Position numbers and translations under genes: made by a program. Under the pieces are notes generated by a model. It was not told the DNA's origin. It saw nothing but the letters and a program-made list of their open reading frames with translations, and searched no databases. From Streptomyces humidus (lineage in GTDB: Bacteria; Actinomycetota; Actinomycetes; Streptomycetales; Streptomycetaceae): 64,000 bases of DNA. The DNA lies in assembly GCF_014649655.1 (NCBI RefSeq), contig NZ_BMTL01000006.1, positions 62,001-126,000 on the forward strand, written 5' to 3'. Positions 50,142 to 58,196 of this stretch are shown here, one piece after another; positions within the stretch are counted from its first letter, which is position 1; every line of letters begins with the position of its first letter.

Positions 50142-50660
50142 TCACGCGGGCGGGTCGGGAAGGGCGGCGAGCGCCGTCACGGCCCGGCCGGCGATGGCTT
50201 CGGGGCCCCCGGAGACGTCGACGACGACGCCCGCCTCGTCGGCCTGGAGCGGCTCGAGCGTGGCGAACTGGGAGTCCAGCAGCGCGGTCGGCATGAAGTG
50301 CCCCCGCCGGTGCGCCATGCGGTCCTCGATCAGGGACCGGTCGCCGGCCAGGTGCACGAAGACGACTCCCGGGGCCGCTGCCCGCAGCCGGTCGCGGTAC
50401 GACCGCTTCAGCGCCGAGCAGCTGACCACCCCGCCGAGCCCGGCCCGCCCGTCCGCCCAGGCGCCGATGGCGTCGAGCCACGGCCACCGGTCGTCGTCGT
50501 CGAGCGGGGTGCCGGCCGACATCTTGGCGATGTTGGCCGGCGGGTGGAAGTCGTCGCCCTCGGCGTACGGGACGCCCAGCCGGGCGGCGAGCAGCGGACC
50601 GATGGTGGTCTTGCCCGTGCCCGCGACGCCCATCACCACGACGACATGGGGGGTGCGCAT
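50142..50660 (-). CDS. gntK: Gluconokinase
   Basis: 172 residues of the GntK/shikimate-kinase fold. The P-loop MGVAGTGKTTIGPLLA (residues 10-25) and the gluconokinase signatures AEGDDFHPPANIAKMSAGTP, SCSALKRSYRDRLR and FMPTALLDSQFATLEPL are all present. It phosphorylates D-gluconate to 6-phosphogluconate. MRTPHVVVVMGV at 50660 is preferred over an upstream ATG (50714) because homologues begin there and GAGGCGAAG precedes it. Divergent from its probable regulator GntR. Confidence 0.96.
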   Translation of the reverse strand: MRTPHVVVVMGVAGTGKTTIGPLLAARLGVPYAEGDDFHPPANIAKMSAGTPLDDDDRWPWLDAIGAWADGRAGLGGVVSCSALKRSYRDRLRAAAPGVVFVHLAGDRSLIEDRMAHRRGHFMPTALLDSQFATLEPLQADEAGVVVDVSGGPEAIAGRAVTALAALPDPPA

Positions 50661-50757
50661 CTTCGCCTCGCTGTCTTCGTCGACACCTGACGCCACACCT
50701 GACGTCGACGACACTGAAACCGATTAGGTACGACGAATTCAAGAGGCTGTGACAAAT

Positions 50758-50768
50758 AAGTCTGACTT
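50758..50768. promoter_or_regulatory. FadR-type operator AAGTC-T-GACTT
   Basis: Perfect odd palindrome in the divergent gntK/gntR promoter gap; the GT-N3-AC core fits the consensus of FCD-type GntR repressors. It lies 35 bp before the gntR ATG and would block both promoters. A nearby direct repeat of ACACCTGACG (about 50683 and 50695) may be a second site. Confidence 0.5.
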
Positions 50769-50802
50769 TTTGGCTTCGTGATCTACCGCGTACTCTGTGT
50801 GC

Positions 50803-51504
50803 ATGACCACTCCGGGCCGGGGTCTGCACGGCCGAGTACTGGACGCCCTGGGCCCCGCCATCACCGCGGGTGAGTACCCGCCGGGCAGCGTCCTGCGCAC
50901 CGACGAACTGGCTCAGCGCTTCGACGTCTCCCGCTCCGTGATGCGCGAGGCGGTGCGTGTGCTGGAATCCATGCACCTGGTCGAGTCCCGCCGCCGCGTG
51001 GGCGTCACGGTGCGCCCCAGGGCAGAGTGGAACGTCTACGACCCGCAGGTCATCCGCTGGCGGCTGGCCGGCTCCGACCGCCCGCAGCAGCTGCGCTCGC
51101 TCACCGTCCTGCGCTCGGCGGTCGAGCCGGTCGCGGCGGCGCTGACGGCGACGCACGCCACGGCGGAGCAGTGCGCCGAGCTGACGCGCTGCGCGCTGGG
51201 CATGGTGGCCACCTCACGCGGCAACCGCCTCGAGGACTACCTCGTCCACGACGTCGCCTTCCACCGGGTGATCCTCACCGCGTCCGGCAACGAGATGTTC
51301 GCCCGGCTCGGCGACGTCGTCGCGGAGGTGCTGGCCGGCCGCACCCATCACGAGGTCATGTTCGAGGACCCCGACCCGGCCGCCGTCACGCTGCACGTGC
51401 AGGTCGCCGAAGCGGTCCGCGAGGGCGACCCGGTGCGCGCGGAGCGGCTCACCCGCGAGATCACGGTCGGCGCCCTACAGGAACTCGACATCCTCGCGCC
51501 CTGA
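50803..51504 (+). CDS. GntR-family regulator (FadR subfamily, FCD domain)
   Basis: 233 residues. N-terminal winged helix with LRTDELAQRFDVSRSVMREA and LVESRRRVGVTVRPRAEW, then an all-helical FCD ligand domain containing VHDVAFHRVILTASGNEMF and the metal-site His (HVQVAEAVREGD). Position makes it the gluconate operon repressor, as for SCO1678. TACTCT 7 bp before the ATG at 50803 may be a -10 element, so the mRNA could be leaderless. Confidence 0.92.
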   Translation: MTTPGRGLHGRVLDALGPAITAGEYPPGSVLRTDELAQRFDVSRSVMREAVRVLESMHLVESRRRVGVTVRPRAEWNVYDPQVIRWRLAGSDRPQQLRSLTVLRSAVEPVAAALTATHATAEQCAELTRCALGMVATSRGNRLEDYLVHDVAFHRVILTASGNEMFARLGDVVAEVLAGRTHHEVMFEDPDPAAVTLHVQVAEAVREGDPVRAERLTREITVGALQELDILAP

Positions 51505-51512
51505 CCGGCCCG

Positions 51513-51531
51513 CGGCCCCCCGTCGGGGCCG
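51513..51531. terminator. Weak hairpin between convergent gntR and YchJ-like genes
   Basis: CGGCCCC (51513-51519) and GGGGCCG (51525-51531) form a 7-bp stem with a 5-nt loop in the 28-bp gap between the two stop codons. Confidence 0.4.
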
Positions 51532-51532
51532 G

Positions 51533-51967
51533 CTACCCGGGGAACTCGCCGTCCACGTACGCCCAGGCCCCGTCCACCCGCTCGAACCGGCTGCGCTCGT
51601 GCAGCGCCCCACCCCGGTACGACGCCCGGAACTCCACGACGCCGGCCTGGTGGAACGCGCTCCCCTCCGACGTGGCGAGGATCTCCAGACCCGTCCACCG
51701 CATTCCCGGTTCCAGCTCCAGCAGCTCCGGCCGCGTCCGCGGATGCCAGGTCCGCAGCAGGTAGGGCACGTCTCCCCGCACGAACGCGCTGTAGCGCGAA
51801 CGCATCAGCGCCTCGGCGGTGGGGGCGGTCACGGTTCCCGCGTGGTAGCGGCCGCAGCACGCCCCGTACGGCTCGGACCGACCGCACGGACAGCCGTCGG
51901 GAGCGGCGGGGACGGTGCGGACGGCGGCGGAGGCGCCCTGGCGCGGGCGGGCGGAACGTCGGGCCAT
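51533..51967 (-). CDS. YchJ-like SEC-C/UPF0225 protein
   Basis: 144 residues. The N-terminal Cys cluster CPCGRSEPYGACCGRYH is the YchJ/SEC-C zinc site, followed by the family body APTAEALMRSRYSAFVRGDV, YLLRTWHPRTRPELLELE and VEFRASYRGGALHERSRF. The C-terminal SEC-C copy found in longer homologues is absent. Function unproven; metal binding is expected. The start ATG at 51967 (MARRSARPRQG) is uncertain, as an ATG three codons upstream is possible. Confidence 0.85.
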   Translation of the reverse strand: MARRSARPRQGASAAVRTVPAAPDGCPCGRSEPYGACCGRYHAGTVTAPTAEALMRSRYSAFVRGDVPYLLRTWHPRTRPELLELEPGMRWTGLEILATSEGSAFHQAGVVEFRASYRGGALHERSRFERVDGAWAYVDGEFPG

Positions 51968-52006
51968 GGAGCCCATTGTGCCGGGCCCGCCACGGTGACC
52001 GTGCCG

Positions 52007-52225
52007 CCTCGGCACCGCGTCCCGGCACGACCGCGTCCCGGCATCACCGCGTCGCGGCGCGACCGCATACCGGCACGACCACATACCGGTTCGAGTGCAT
52101 ACCGGTACGACCGCATCCTGGCCCGACCGCATCCCGGCATCACCGCGTCGCGGGAACGACCGCGTCCTGGCAGCGACGGAAGTACGGCGCCACCGGATCT
52201 CGGATCACCGCGTCCCGGCGACGAC
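52007..52225. repeat. Minisatellite of 15-17-bp CGACCGCRTCCCGGCA units
   Basis: About twelve degenerate units of CGACCGCRTCCCGGCA (variants CACCGCGTCGCGGCG, CGACCGCATACCGGCA, CGAGTGCATACCGGTA, CGACCGCGTCCTGGCA) fill the divergent gap upstream of the YchJ-like gene and before the aminopeptidase stop. Spacing is irregular, units lack spacers, and no Cas genes are near, so it is not CRISPR. Confidence 0.8.
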
Positions 52226-52251
52226 GGGAGCACGACACCCCCGGCGGGGTG

Positions 52252-53694
52252 TCACGCCGAGGCCGCGCCCCGGCCCGCCGACAGGACCGGCAGCGGGGGC
52301 AGCGCCGTCCCGTGCACCCAGGCCTCGAACAGGTCGTCCAGCGGCTCCGGGGCGAACCGGGCCACGTGCGAGGCGAGCGTCGACGTCGTCACGGCCCCGC
52401 CCCGGTGCAGGGACAGCCAGGCGCGCAGCATCCGGAAGAACGCCTCGTCGCCCAGCGCGCAGCGCACCGCGTGCACCGTGAGGCCGCCGCGCTCGTAGAG
52501 CCGGTCGTCGAACATCGACTTGCGGCCGGGGTCCGCCAGGCGCAGATCCTGCGGCAGCGACGACAGCGTCCGGTGCGCCACGGCGGCCAGTTGCTGCGCG
52601 CTGCGCCCTCCCGACCGCTCCGACCACAGCCACTCCGCGTACTTGGCGAACCCCTCGTTCAGCCAGATGTGCCGCCAGTCGGCGATGGACACGCTGTTGC
52701 CGAACCACTGGTGCGCCAGCTCGTGCGCCACCAGCCGCTCCGAACCCCGGGCCCCGTCCACGTGGTTGGCGCCGAACAGCGACAACCCCTGCGCCTCGAC
52801 CGGGACATCGAGCTCCTCCTCCGTCACCACGACCGCGTACTCGTCGAACGGGTAAGGCCCGAAGAGCTGTTGGAAGAGGTGCATCATCCCGGGCTGTCGC
52901 GCGAAGTCCCGTGAGAACTCCGCCAGCAGATGCGCCGGAATGTGTCCGTGCTGCGGCACCCCGCCGAGCCCCGGATCGCCCAGCAGGACGGTCTGGTACT
53001 CGCCGATGGACAGACCCACCAGATAGCTCGACGTCGGCGCCGACTGCTCGTACACCCAGGTCGTCGTCGAGGCCTTCGCGGTCCGTGTGAGCAGCCGCCC
53101 GCCCGCCACCACCGAGTACGCGGACGGCGTCGTGACCGATATCAGATACGAGGCCTTGTCCGCGGGCCGGTCGTTGCACGGGTACCAGGACGGCGCGCCC
53201 ACGGGCTGGCTCGCCACCAGCGCCCCGTCGTCCAGCTCCTCCCAGCCGATGCCGCCCCACGGACTGTTCACCGGCTTGGGGTTGCCCGACCAGTGCACCT
53301 CGACGGTGAAGGCCGCCCCGGCCCGGATCGGCTTGGCCGGACGGATGCGCAGCCGGCCGCCCCGGTGCGTGTAGTGCGGCTGCCGGCCGTCCACCCGCAC
53401 CCGGCCGATCTTGAAGTCGGCCAGGTTCAGCTGGAACTCGGCCAGCGACGCACGCCCGGCGATCGCGTTGATCCGCGCCGCCCCCGACAGCCGGTTGGGA
53501 CCCGGCCGGTAGTCCAGCGTGAGCTCGTAACGGTGCACCCGGTACCGGGGGTCGCCGTTGGCCGGGAAATACGGATCCGGCCCGACCGTCTGCTGAACTG
53601 CCACGTCCCCGTCCGCTCCCTGACCTGTGCTCGAACCACCCGCCGCCGGTCCACCGCTCACCGACTCCGAGTAGCCCCTTTTCAGGGACGCCAT
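52252..53694 (-). CDS. M1-family metallopeptidase (aminopeptidase N-like)
   Basis: 480 residues: the N-terminal beta domain (YRVHRYELTLDYRPGPNRLS) and the thermolysin-like catalytic domain only. The zinc site is HELAHQWFGN (about residue 325) with the third ligand Glu in WLNEGFAKYAEWLW 18 residues on. The exopeptidase GAMEN motif is replaced by ELDVPVEAQGLSLFG, so classical aminopeptidase specificity is uncertain. No signal peptide. It overlaps the Pls/PosA gene by 13 bp, which suggests joint function, such as trimming a peptide product. Confidence 0.9.
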   Translation of the reverse strand: MASLKRGYSESVSGGPAAGGSSTGQGADGDVAVQQTVGPDPYFPANGDPRYRVHRYELTLDYRPGPNRLSGAARINAIAGRASLAEFQLNLADFKIGRVRVDGRQPHYTHRGGRLRIRPAKPIRAGAAFTVEVHWSGNPKPVNSPWGGIGWEELDDGALVASQPVGAPSWYPCNDRPADKASYLISVTTPSAYSVVAGGRLLTRTAKASTTTWVYEQSAPTSSYLVGLSIGEYQTVLLGDPGLGGVPQHGHIPAHLLAEFSRDFARQPGMMHLFQQLFGPYPFDEYAVVVTEEELDVPVEAQGLSLFGANHVDGARGSERLVAHELAHQWFGNSVSIADWRHIWLNEGFAKYAEWLWSERSGGRSAQQLAAVAHRTLSSLPQDLRLADPGRKSMFDDRLYERGGLTVHAVRCALGDEAFFRMLRAWLSLHRGGAVTTSTLASHVARFAPEPLDDLFEAWVHGTALPPLPVLSAGRGAASA

Positions 53695-56600
53695 GCCTCG
53701 ATCGGGTTGCCGAGCCAGCGGGTGTCGTCCGGGACGGACTCCGCGGCCATGACGAGCGACGCGGGACCCAGGGTCGTCCGGGCCCCGATCGTGCTGCCGG
53801 GCAGCACGATCCCGCCAGGGCCCAGCGTGGCGCCCTCACGGAGGACCACAGTATCCGTCCGCAAGATCCGGTCGTGGAAGAGGTGAGTCTGCAGCACGCA
53901 CCCACGGTTGACCGTGACGCCGTCCTCCAGCGTCACCAGGTCCGACTCGGGCAGCCAGTAGCTCTCCACCCACGTGCCCCTGCCGATCCGTGCGCCGAGC
54001 CCGCGCAGCCACGCCGTCATCACCGGAGTGCCCGGCACCGCGCCCGCCAGCCACGGCACGGCCACCACCTCGACGAACGTGTCCGCCAGCTCGTTGCGCC
54101 ACACGAAACCGCTCCACAGCGGATGCTCCCCGGCGCGATGCCGGCCGACCAGCAGCCACTTGGCGACGACGGACACCACCGCCGCCGCGAAGCCCACGCC
54201 CAGCAGCACCACGCCCGCCAGCAGGGGCGCCCACGCCCCCAGCGCGCACAGCACGGCCACCGTCGTCACGCCCAGCGCGGTCGAGCACAGCACGGGCACG
54301 ATCCTGCACAGCTCCACCAGCGCCCGCGCCCACAACAGCCGCGTGGGCGGCTCGTACGTCAGGCTGTCGTCGCCGTCCGCCGCGTGCCGGGGCAGCTTCA
54401 CCGGGGGCAGCCCCAGATACGAGGTGCCCTTCTTCGCCTTCTTCGGCGTCGCCGACAGCACGCCCACCAGCCCGCCGTCCGGCACCGACCTGCCCGGCGC
54501 GGTCATTCCCGAGTTCCCCAGGAACGCCCGCCGCCCGATCTCCGCCCGCCCGACGCGCACCCAGCCGCCGCCCAGCTCGTACGGCGCGGTCAGCGTGTCG
54601 TCGGCGAGGAACGCGCCCTCGCCGACCGTCGTCAGGCTCGGCAGGGCCAGCACGGTCGACACCTCGGCGCCCCGCCCGATCCGCATGCCCAGCAGCCGCA
54701 GCCACACCGGCGTGACCAGCCCCGCGTACAGCGGGAACAGCGTCTCGCGCGCCCGGTCCATCAGCTGGGTGACGGTCCAGGCCTGCCAGCCGACCCGGCC
54801 GTGCGCCGGGTGCGTACCCTCCCGCAGCCCCAGGCTCAGCAGCCGGACGGCGACCAGCACCAGCAGCGCGTACGCCGCCCCGTAGGCCAGCGTGGCGGGC
54901 ACGAGCGCGACGGCCGCCCCCCGCACGGCCTGCCCGAGCCCGTCGCCGGGCGTCACGAACAGCGACGCCACCAGCAGCGCCGCCGCGCCCGACAGCGCCG
55001 GAAGCAGCGTGAGCCCGAGCCCCGACACGCCGTACATCGCCCGCCAGTACCGGCTCTGCGGCGGCCGCTCCTCTGGCCAGTTGCGCTTGGCCCGGCCGAG
55101 CTTGACCGCGGGCGCTCCCGCCCACCGCTGACCGGTCGGGATCTGCCCGGTGACCGCCGAACCCGGCGCCACCTCGGCCCGTTTGCCGACGCGGGCGCCC
55201 GGGAAGAGCGTGCTGCGCGTGCCGACGACCGCGTGCGCCCCCACCCTTACCGAGCCGACCTCCAGCCGGTCGCCGTCCAGCCAGTACCCGGACAGGTCCA
55301 CCTCGGACTCCACGGCCGCGCCCCGGCCCAGCCTCAGCAGGCCGGTGACCGGCGGCAGCGTGTGCAGGTCCACGTCGGGACCGATCCTGGCGCCCAGCGC
55401 CCGCGCGTACCGCTGCAGCCAGGCCCCGGTCAGCGAGGTCGCCCCGCTGAACTCGGCCAGCCGCTCGGCCGCCCACAGCCGCACATGGACCGAGCCGCCC
55501 CGCGGATGACGGCCGGGCCGCACACCCCGCAGCAGCAGCCGCACCCCGCCCGCACCGAGCGCGAGCCGTCCCGGCGGACTGAAGAACAGCAGGATCCCGG
55601 CGGCCACCAGCCACCACGGAGCGGTCGGCAGCCAGCCGTAGGCGGGCAGCACATCGCCCAGCGCGGCCAGCGCGACCGTCCAGCGCAGCCCGACCAGCGT
55701 GAACAGCGGCAGGAGCAGCACGAGCTGCAGGAACTGGGTCCGCTTCGGCACGGGCGCGATCGCGCGGCTGCCGGCGTCGTCCTGCGCCGAGGCCTCCAGC
55801 CGGCGGGCCAGCTTGCGCAGCGTCGGCTGCTGGTAGACGTCCAGCACCGCGGCGCCGGGATAGCGGGTACGCAGCCGGGTGGTGAGCTGGGCCGCGCCCA
55901 GACTGCTGCCGCCGATCGCGAAGAAGTCGTCGGAGGCGGAGGCGACCGGGACGCCCAGGACCTCCGTCCACTGTTCGGCGAGCCAGGCCTCGGTGCCGTA
56001 CAGCTGCTCGGCCCGGCCGCCCCTCTCCAGCCCCGCCAGCGGCCAGGGCAGTGCGTTGCGGTCGACCTTCCCCGACGTGCGCGTCGGCAGGTCCGGCACC
56101 GGCGCCAGCAGCGGCACCAGGGCCGCGGGCAGCTCGGCGCGCAGCCGCTCCACGGCCGCCGCCTGGTCCCAGCCGTCCTGCGTGACGACGTACCCGACGA
56201 GCAGCTGGTTGCCGCCGCGCGCGGTCCGCACGGCCGCGGCCGCGCCCGCCACGCCCGGCAGCGCCTGCAGCGCAGCGTCCACCTCGCCCAGCTCGATGCG
56301 CCGTCCGCCCAGCTTGATCTGCTCGTCGGCCCGGCCGAGGAAGACGAGTCCCTCGGCGTCCGCGCGCACCAGGTCGCCGCTGCGGTACGCCCGTTCCCAG
56401 CCCAGCGACTCCAGCGGCGCGTACTTCTCCGCGTCCTTCTCGGCGTCGAGATAGCGCGCGAGCCCGACCCCGCCGATCACGAGCTGTCCGCTGCCGCCCA
56501 GCGGCACGGGCTCGCCGGCCTCGTCCACGACCGCCAGCTCCCAGCCCCTGAGCGGCAGCCCGATCCTGATCGGCTCCTCGCCCGACATCAGCGAGGCGCA

Positions 56601-57551
56601 GGCGACCACGGTCGCCTCGGTCGGACCGTAGGTGTTCCAGACCTCGCGCCCCTCCGTCACCAGGCGCTGTACCAGCTCGGGCGGACAGGCCTCGCCGCCG
56701 AAGATCAGCAGGCGGACGTCGTTGAGGGTCCCGGGCTCCCAGAGCGCGGCAAGCGTGGGCACCGTGGAGACCACCGTGATCTCCTGCTCGACCAGCCACG
56801 GCCCCAGATCTGCGCCGCTGCGGACCTGGGAGCGCGGGACGGGCACCAGACAGGCGCCGTACCGCCAGGCGAGCCACATCTCCTCGCAGGAGGCGTCGAA
56901 GGCGACCGACAGCCCGGCCATGACCCGGTCGCCCGGCCCGATGGGCTCCTCGGCGAGGAACAGGGCGGCCTCGGCGTCCACGAAGGCGGCCGCGGCGCGG
57001 TGGCTGACGGCGACGCCCTTGGGCCTGCCCGTCGAGCCGGAGGTGAAGATGATCCAGGCGTCGTGCTCGGGGCCGGGGCGCGCGGCGGGGGCCGTCGCGG
57101 ACGTCCCGTGGACGGTGATCTCGCGCCCGGCGCCGACGACGGCCCGCACCCCGGCCTCGCCGAACACCAGCTCGGCCCGCTCGTCGGGGTCCTCGGCGTC
57201 CACCGGGACATAGGCAGCGCCGGCGGCGAGGACGGCCAGGATCGCCACGTAGAGGTCGTTGGTTCCGGACGGGACGCGCACGCCCACCCGGTCGCCGAGC
57301 CCGACCCCGGCGGCGGCCAGCCGGCGCCGGAGGTTCTCCGCCTCGACGGCGAGGGCGCGATAGGTGAGGGAGACGACGCCGTCGTCCAGGGCCGGCTCGT
57401 CCGGGAAGGACCGCACCGTCGCGTCGAGGACGTCGACCAGGGTGCGGGGAGAGGCGGCGGGGCCGCCGGAGAAGCGGGCGGTGTCGCCGAGTTGTGCGCG
57501 GATTTCTTCGTCGAGCAGGCCGAGAGCACTGCCCTCGTGTGTGGCTGCCAT
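53682..57551 (-). CDS. Pls/PosA-family nonribosomal peptide synthetase with membrane and LbH transferase domains
   Basis: 1289 residues. Residues about 20-515 are an adenylation domain: FTSGSTGRPKGVAVSHRA (A3, about 175), NTYGPTEATVV (A5), YRSGDLVRADAEG (A7) and TRTSGKVDRNALPW (A10). A carrier domain follows with Ser in FFAIGGSSLGAAQL (about 549). The rest has several membrane helices and three left-handed beta-helix (hexapeptide) transferase-like segments, as in TIGR02353/Pls-type synthetases; Pls itself makes epsilon-poly-lysine. The amino acid cannot be read safely. The start ATG is 57551. It leads an operon with the M1 peptidase. Confidence 0.93.
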   Translation of the reverse strand: MAATHEGSALGLLDEEIRAQLGDTARFSGGPAASPRTLVDVLDATVRSFPDEPALDDGVVSLTYRALAVEAENLRRRLAAAGVGLGDRVGVRVPSGTNDLYVAILAVLAAGAAYVPVDAEDPDERAELVFGEAGVRAVVGAGREITVHGTSATAPAARPGPEHDAWIIFTSGSTGRPKGVAVSHRAAAAFVDAEAALFLAEEPIGPGDRVMAGLSVAFDASCEEMWLAWRYGACLVPVPRSQVRSGADLGPWLVEQEITVVSTVPTLAALWEPGTLNDVRLLIFGGEACPPELVQRLVTEGREVWNTYGPTEATVVACASLMSGEEPIRIGLPLRGWELAVVDEAGEPVPLGGSGQLVIGGVGLARYLDAEKDAEKYAPLESLGWERAYRSGDLVRADAEGLVFLGRADEQIKLGGRRIELGEVDAALQALPGVAGAAAAVRTARGGNQLLVGYVVTQDGWDQAAAVERLRAELPAALVPLLAPVPDLPTRTSGKVDRNALPWPLAGLERGGRAEQLYGTEAWLAEQWTEVLGVPVASASDDFFAIGGSSLGAAQLTTRLRTRYPGAAVLDVYQQPTLRKLARRLEASAQDDAGSRAIAPVPKRTQFLQLVLLLPLFTLVGLRWTVALAALGDVLPAYGWLPTAPWWLVAAGILLFFSPPGRLALGAGGVRLLLRGVRPGRHPRGGSVHVRLWAAERLAEFSGATSLTGAWLQRYARALGARIGPDVDLHTLPPVTGLLRLGRGAAVESEVDLSGYWLDGDRLEVGSVRVGAHAVVGTRSTLFPGARVGKRAEVAPGSAVTGQIPTGQRWAGAPAVKLGRAKRNWPEERPPQSRYWRAMYGVSGLGLTLLPALSGAAALLVASLFVTPGDGLGQAVRGAAVALVPATLAYGAAYALLVLVAVRLLSLGLREGTHPAHGRVGWQAWTVTQLMDRARETLFPLYAGLVTPVWLRLLGMRIGRGAEVSTVLALPSLTTVGEGAFLADDTLTAPYELGGGWVRVGRAEIGRRAFLGNSGMTAPGRSVPDGGLVGVLSATPKKAKKGTSYLGLPPVKLPRHAADGDDSLTYEPPTRLLWARALVELCRIVPVLCSTALGVTTVAVLCALGAWAPLLAGVVLLGVGFAAAVVSVVAKWLLVGRHRAGEHPLWSGFVWRNELADTFVEVVAVPWLAGAVPGTPVMTAWLRGLGARIGRGTWVESYWLPESDLVTLEDGVTVNRGCVLQTHLFHDRILRTDTVVLREGATLGPGGIVLPGSTIGARTTLGPASLVMAAESVPDDTRWLGNPIEAWRP

Positions 57552-57906
57552 CGGTCCTCGCGTCTCGATCCCGGAAGCCTCCGGGGCGCCGGCGGGCCCG
57601 CAGGTCTGCCTGGGGTTGTCCGGTCCAGCTCCGTAACAAGCCGGATATTTTAGTACGACGCTAGGCACGCCCACCGGCGACGGCCACCCGGGCGGGCCGT
57701 CCGGGGGGCCCGGGAAGATCGTCGGCACACCGCTGACCTGCGCGGCCACCGCCACGGGGAGATCTGCCCCACACAGGCGGGAAGGACGCCGTGCGTCCCC
57801 TGGCACCGTCCGTCCGGGCACGGCCGTGCCGGCCCCGGAGCGCGCCGTCCGAACGCCGAAGAGGGTGGCCCCGGCCGACCGGCCGGAACCACCCTCTCTG
57901 GATCTG
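57552..57906. other. Gene-free 355-bp region with synthetase promoter and tRNA terminator
   Basis: Between the Pls/PosA gene and tRNA-Leu, both minus strand. An AT-richer patch at about 57646-57656 (TACTAAAATAT when read on the minus strand) could be the synthetase promoter -10 region. The right end carries the tRNA terminator. No gene is seen in between. Confidence 0.6.
57861..57896 (-). terminator. Terminator of tRNA-Leu transcript
   Basis: On the minus-strand transcript GAGGGTGGTTCCGGCC pairs with GGCCGGGGCCACCCTC through two G-U pairs, with a GGTC tetraloop, 10 bp downstream of the tRNA 3' end. Confidence 0.75.
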
Positions 57907-57991
57907 TGTCCGAGGGGGGACTTGAACCCCCACGCCCGATAAAGGGCACTAGCACCTCAAGCTAGCGCGTCTGCCATTCCGCCACCCGGAC
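57907..57991 (-). tRNA. tRNA-Leu (anticodon GAG)
   Basis: An 85-nt class II tRNA on the minus strand. Acceptor arms GTCCGGG and CTCGGAC pair (one G-U), the discriminator base is A, the anticodon stem CTAGC/GCTAG encloses TTGAGGT with anticodon GAG, the long variable arm contains TGCCCTTTATCGGGCG, and the T-arm loop is GGTTCAAGTCC. The CCA end is not encoded. No integrase or duplicate 3' end is seen near it, so it is not used as an insertion site in this window. Confidence 0.97.
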
Positions 57992-58196
57992 AAGGTGTCT
58001 GTCGTGCGCGGTTTCCCTCGCGGCGACGTCGTAAACATTACCAGGCTTTCCGGGGTGCCCGATCACGGGAGGCGGGGCCCCGGCGGGCGGTCCGGCGCGG
58101 GCGGCGGGTGACGGGCCGGGACCGGTCTTGGGCGGGGGCCCGGGGGAGGGGGAGGATGAGGGGGACCCACCAGCGGCGACAGCGGGAGGAACCATC

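Noticed and set aside
52007..52225. Possible CRISPR array
   Set aside because: Units of 15-17 bp are contiguous without unique spacers, and no cas genes are present in the window.
57907..57991. tRNA-Leu as an integration site for a mobile element
   Set aside because: No integrase, excisionase or duplicated tRNA 3' end is seen on either side.
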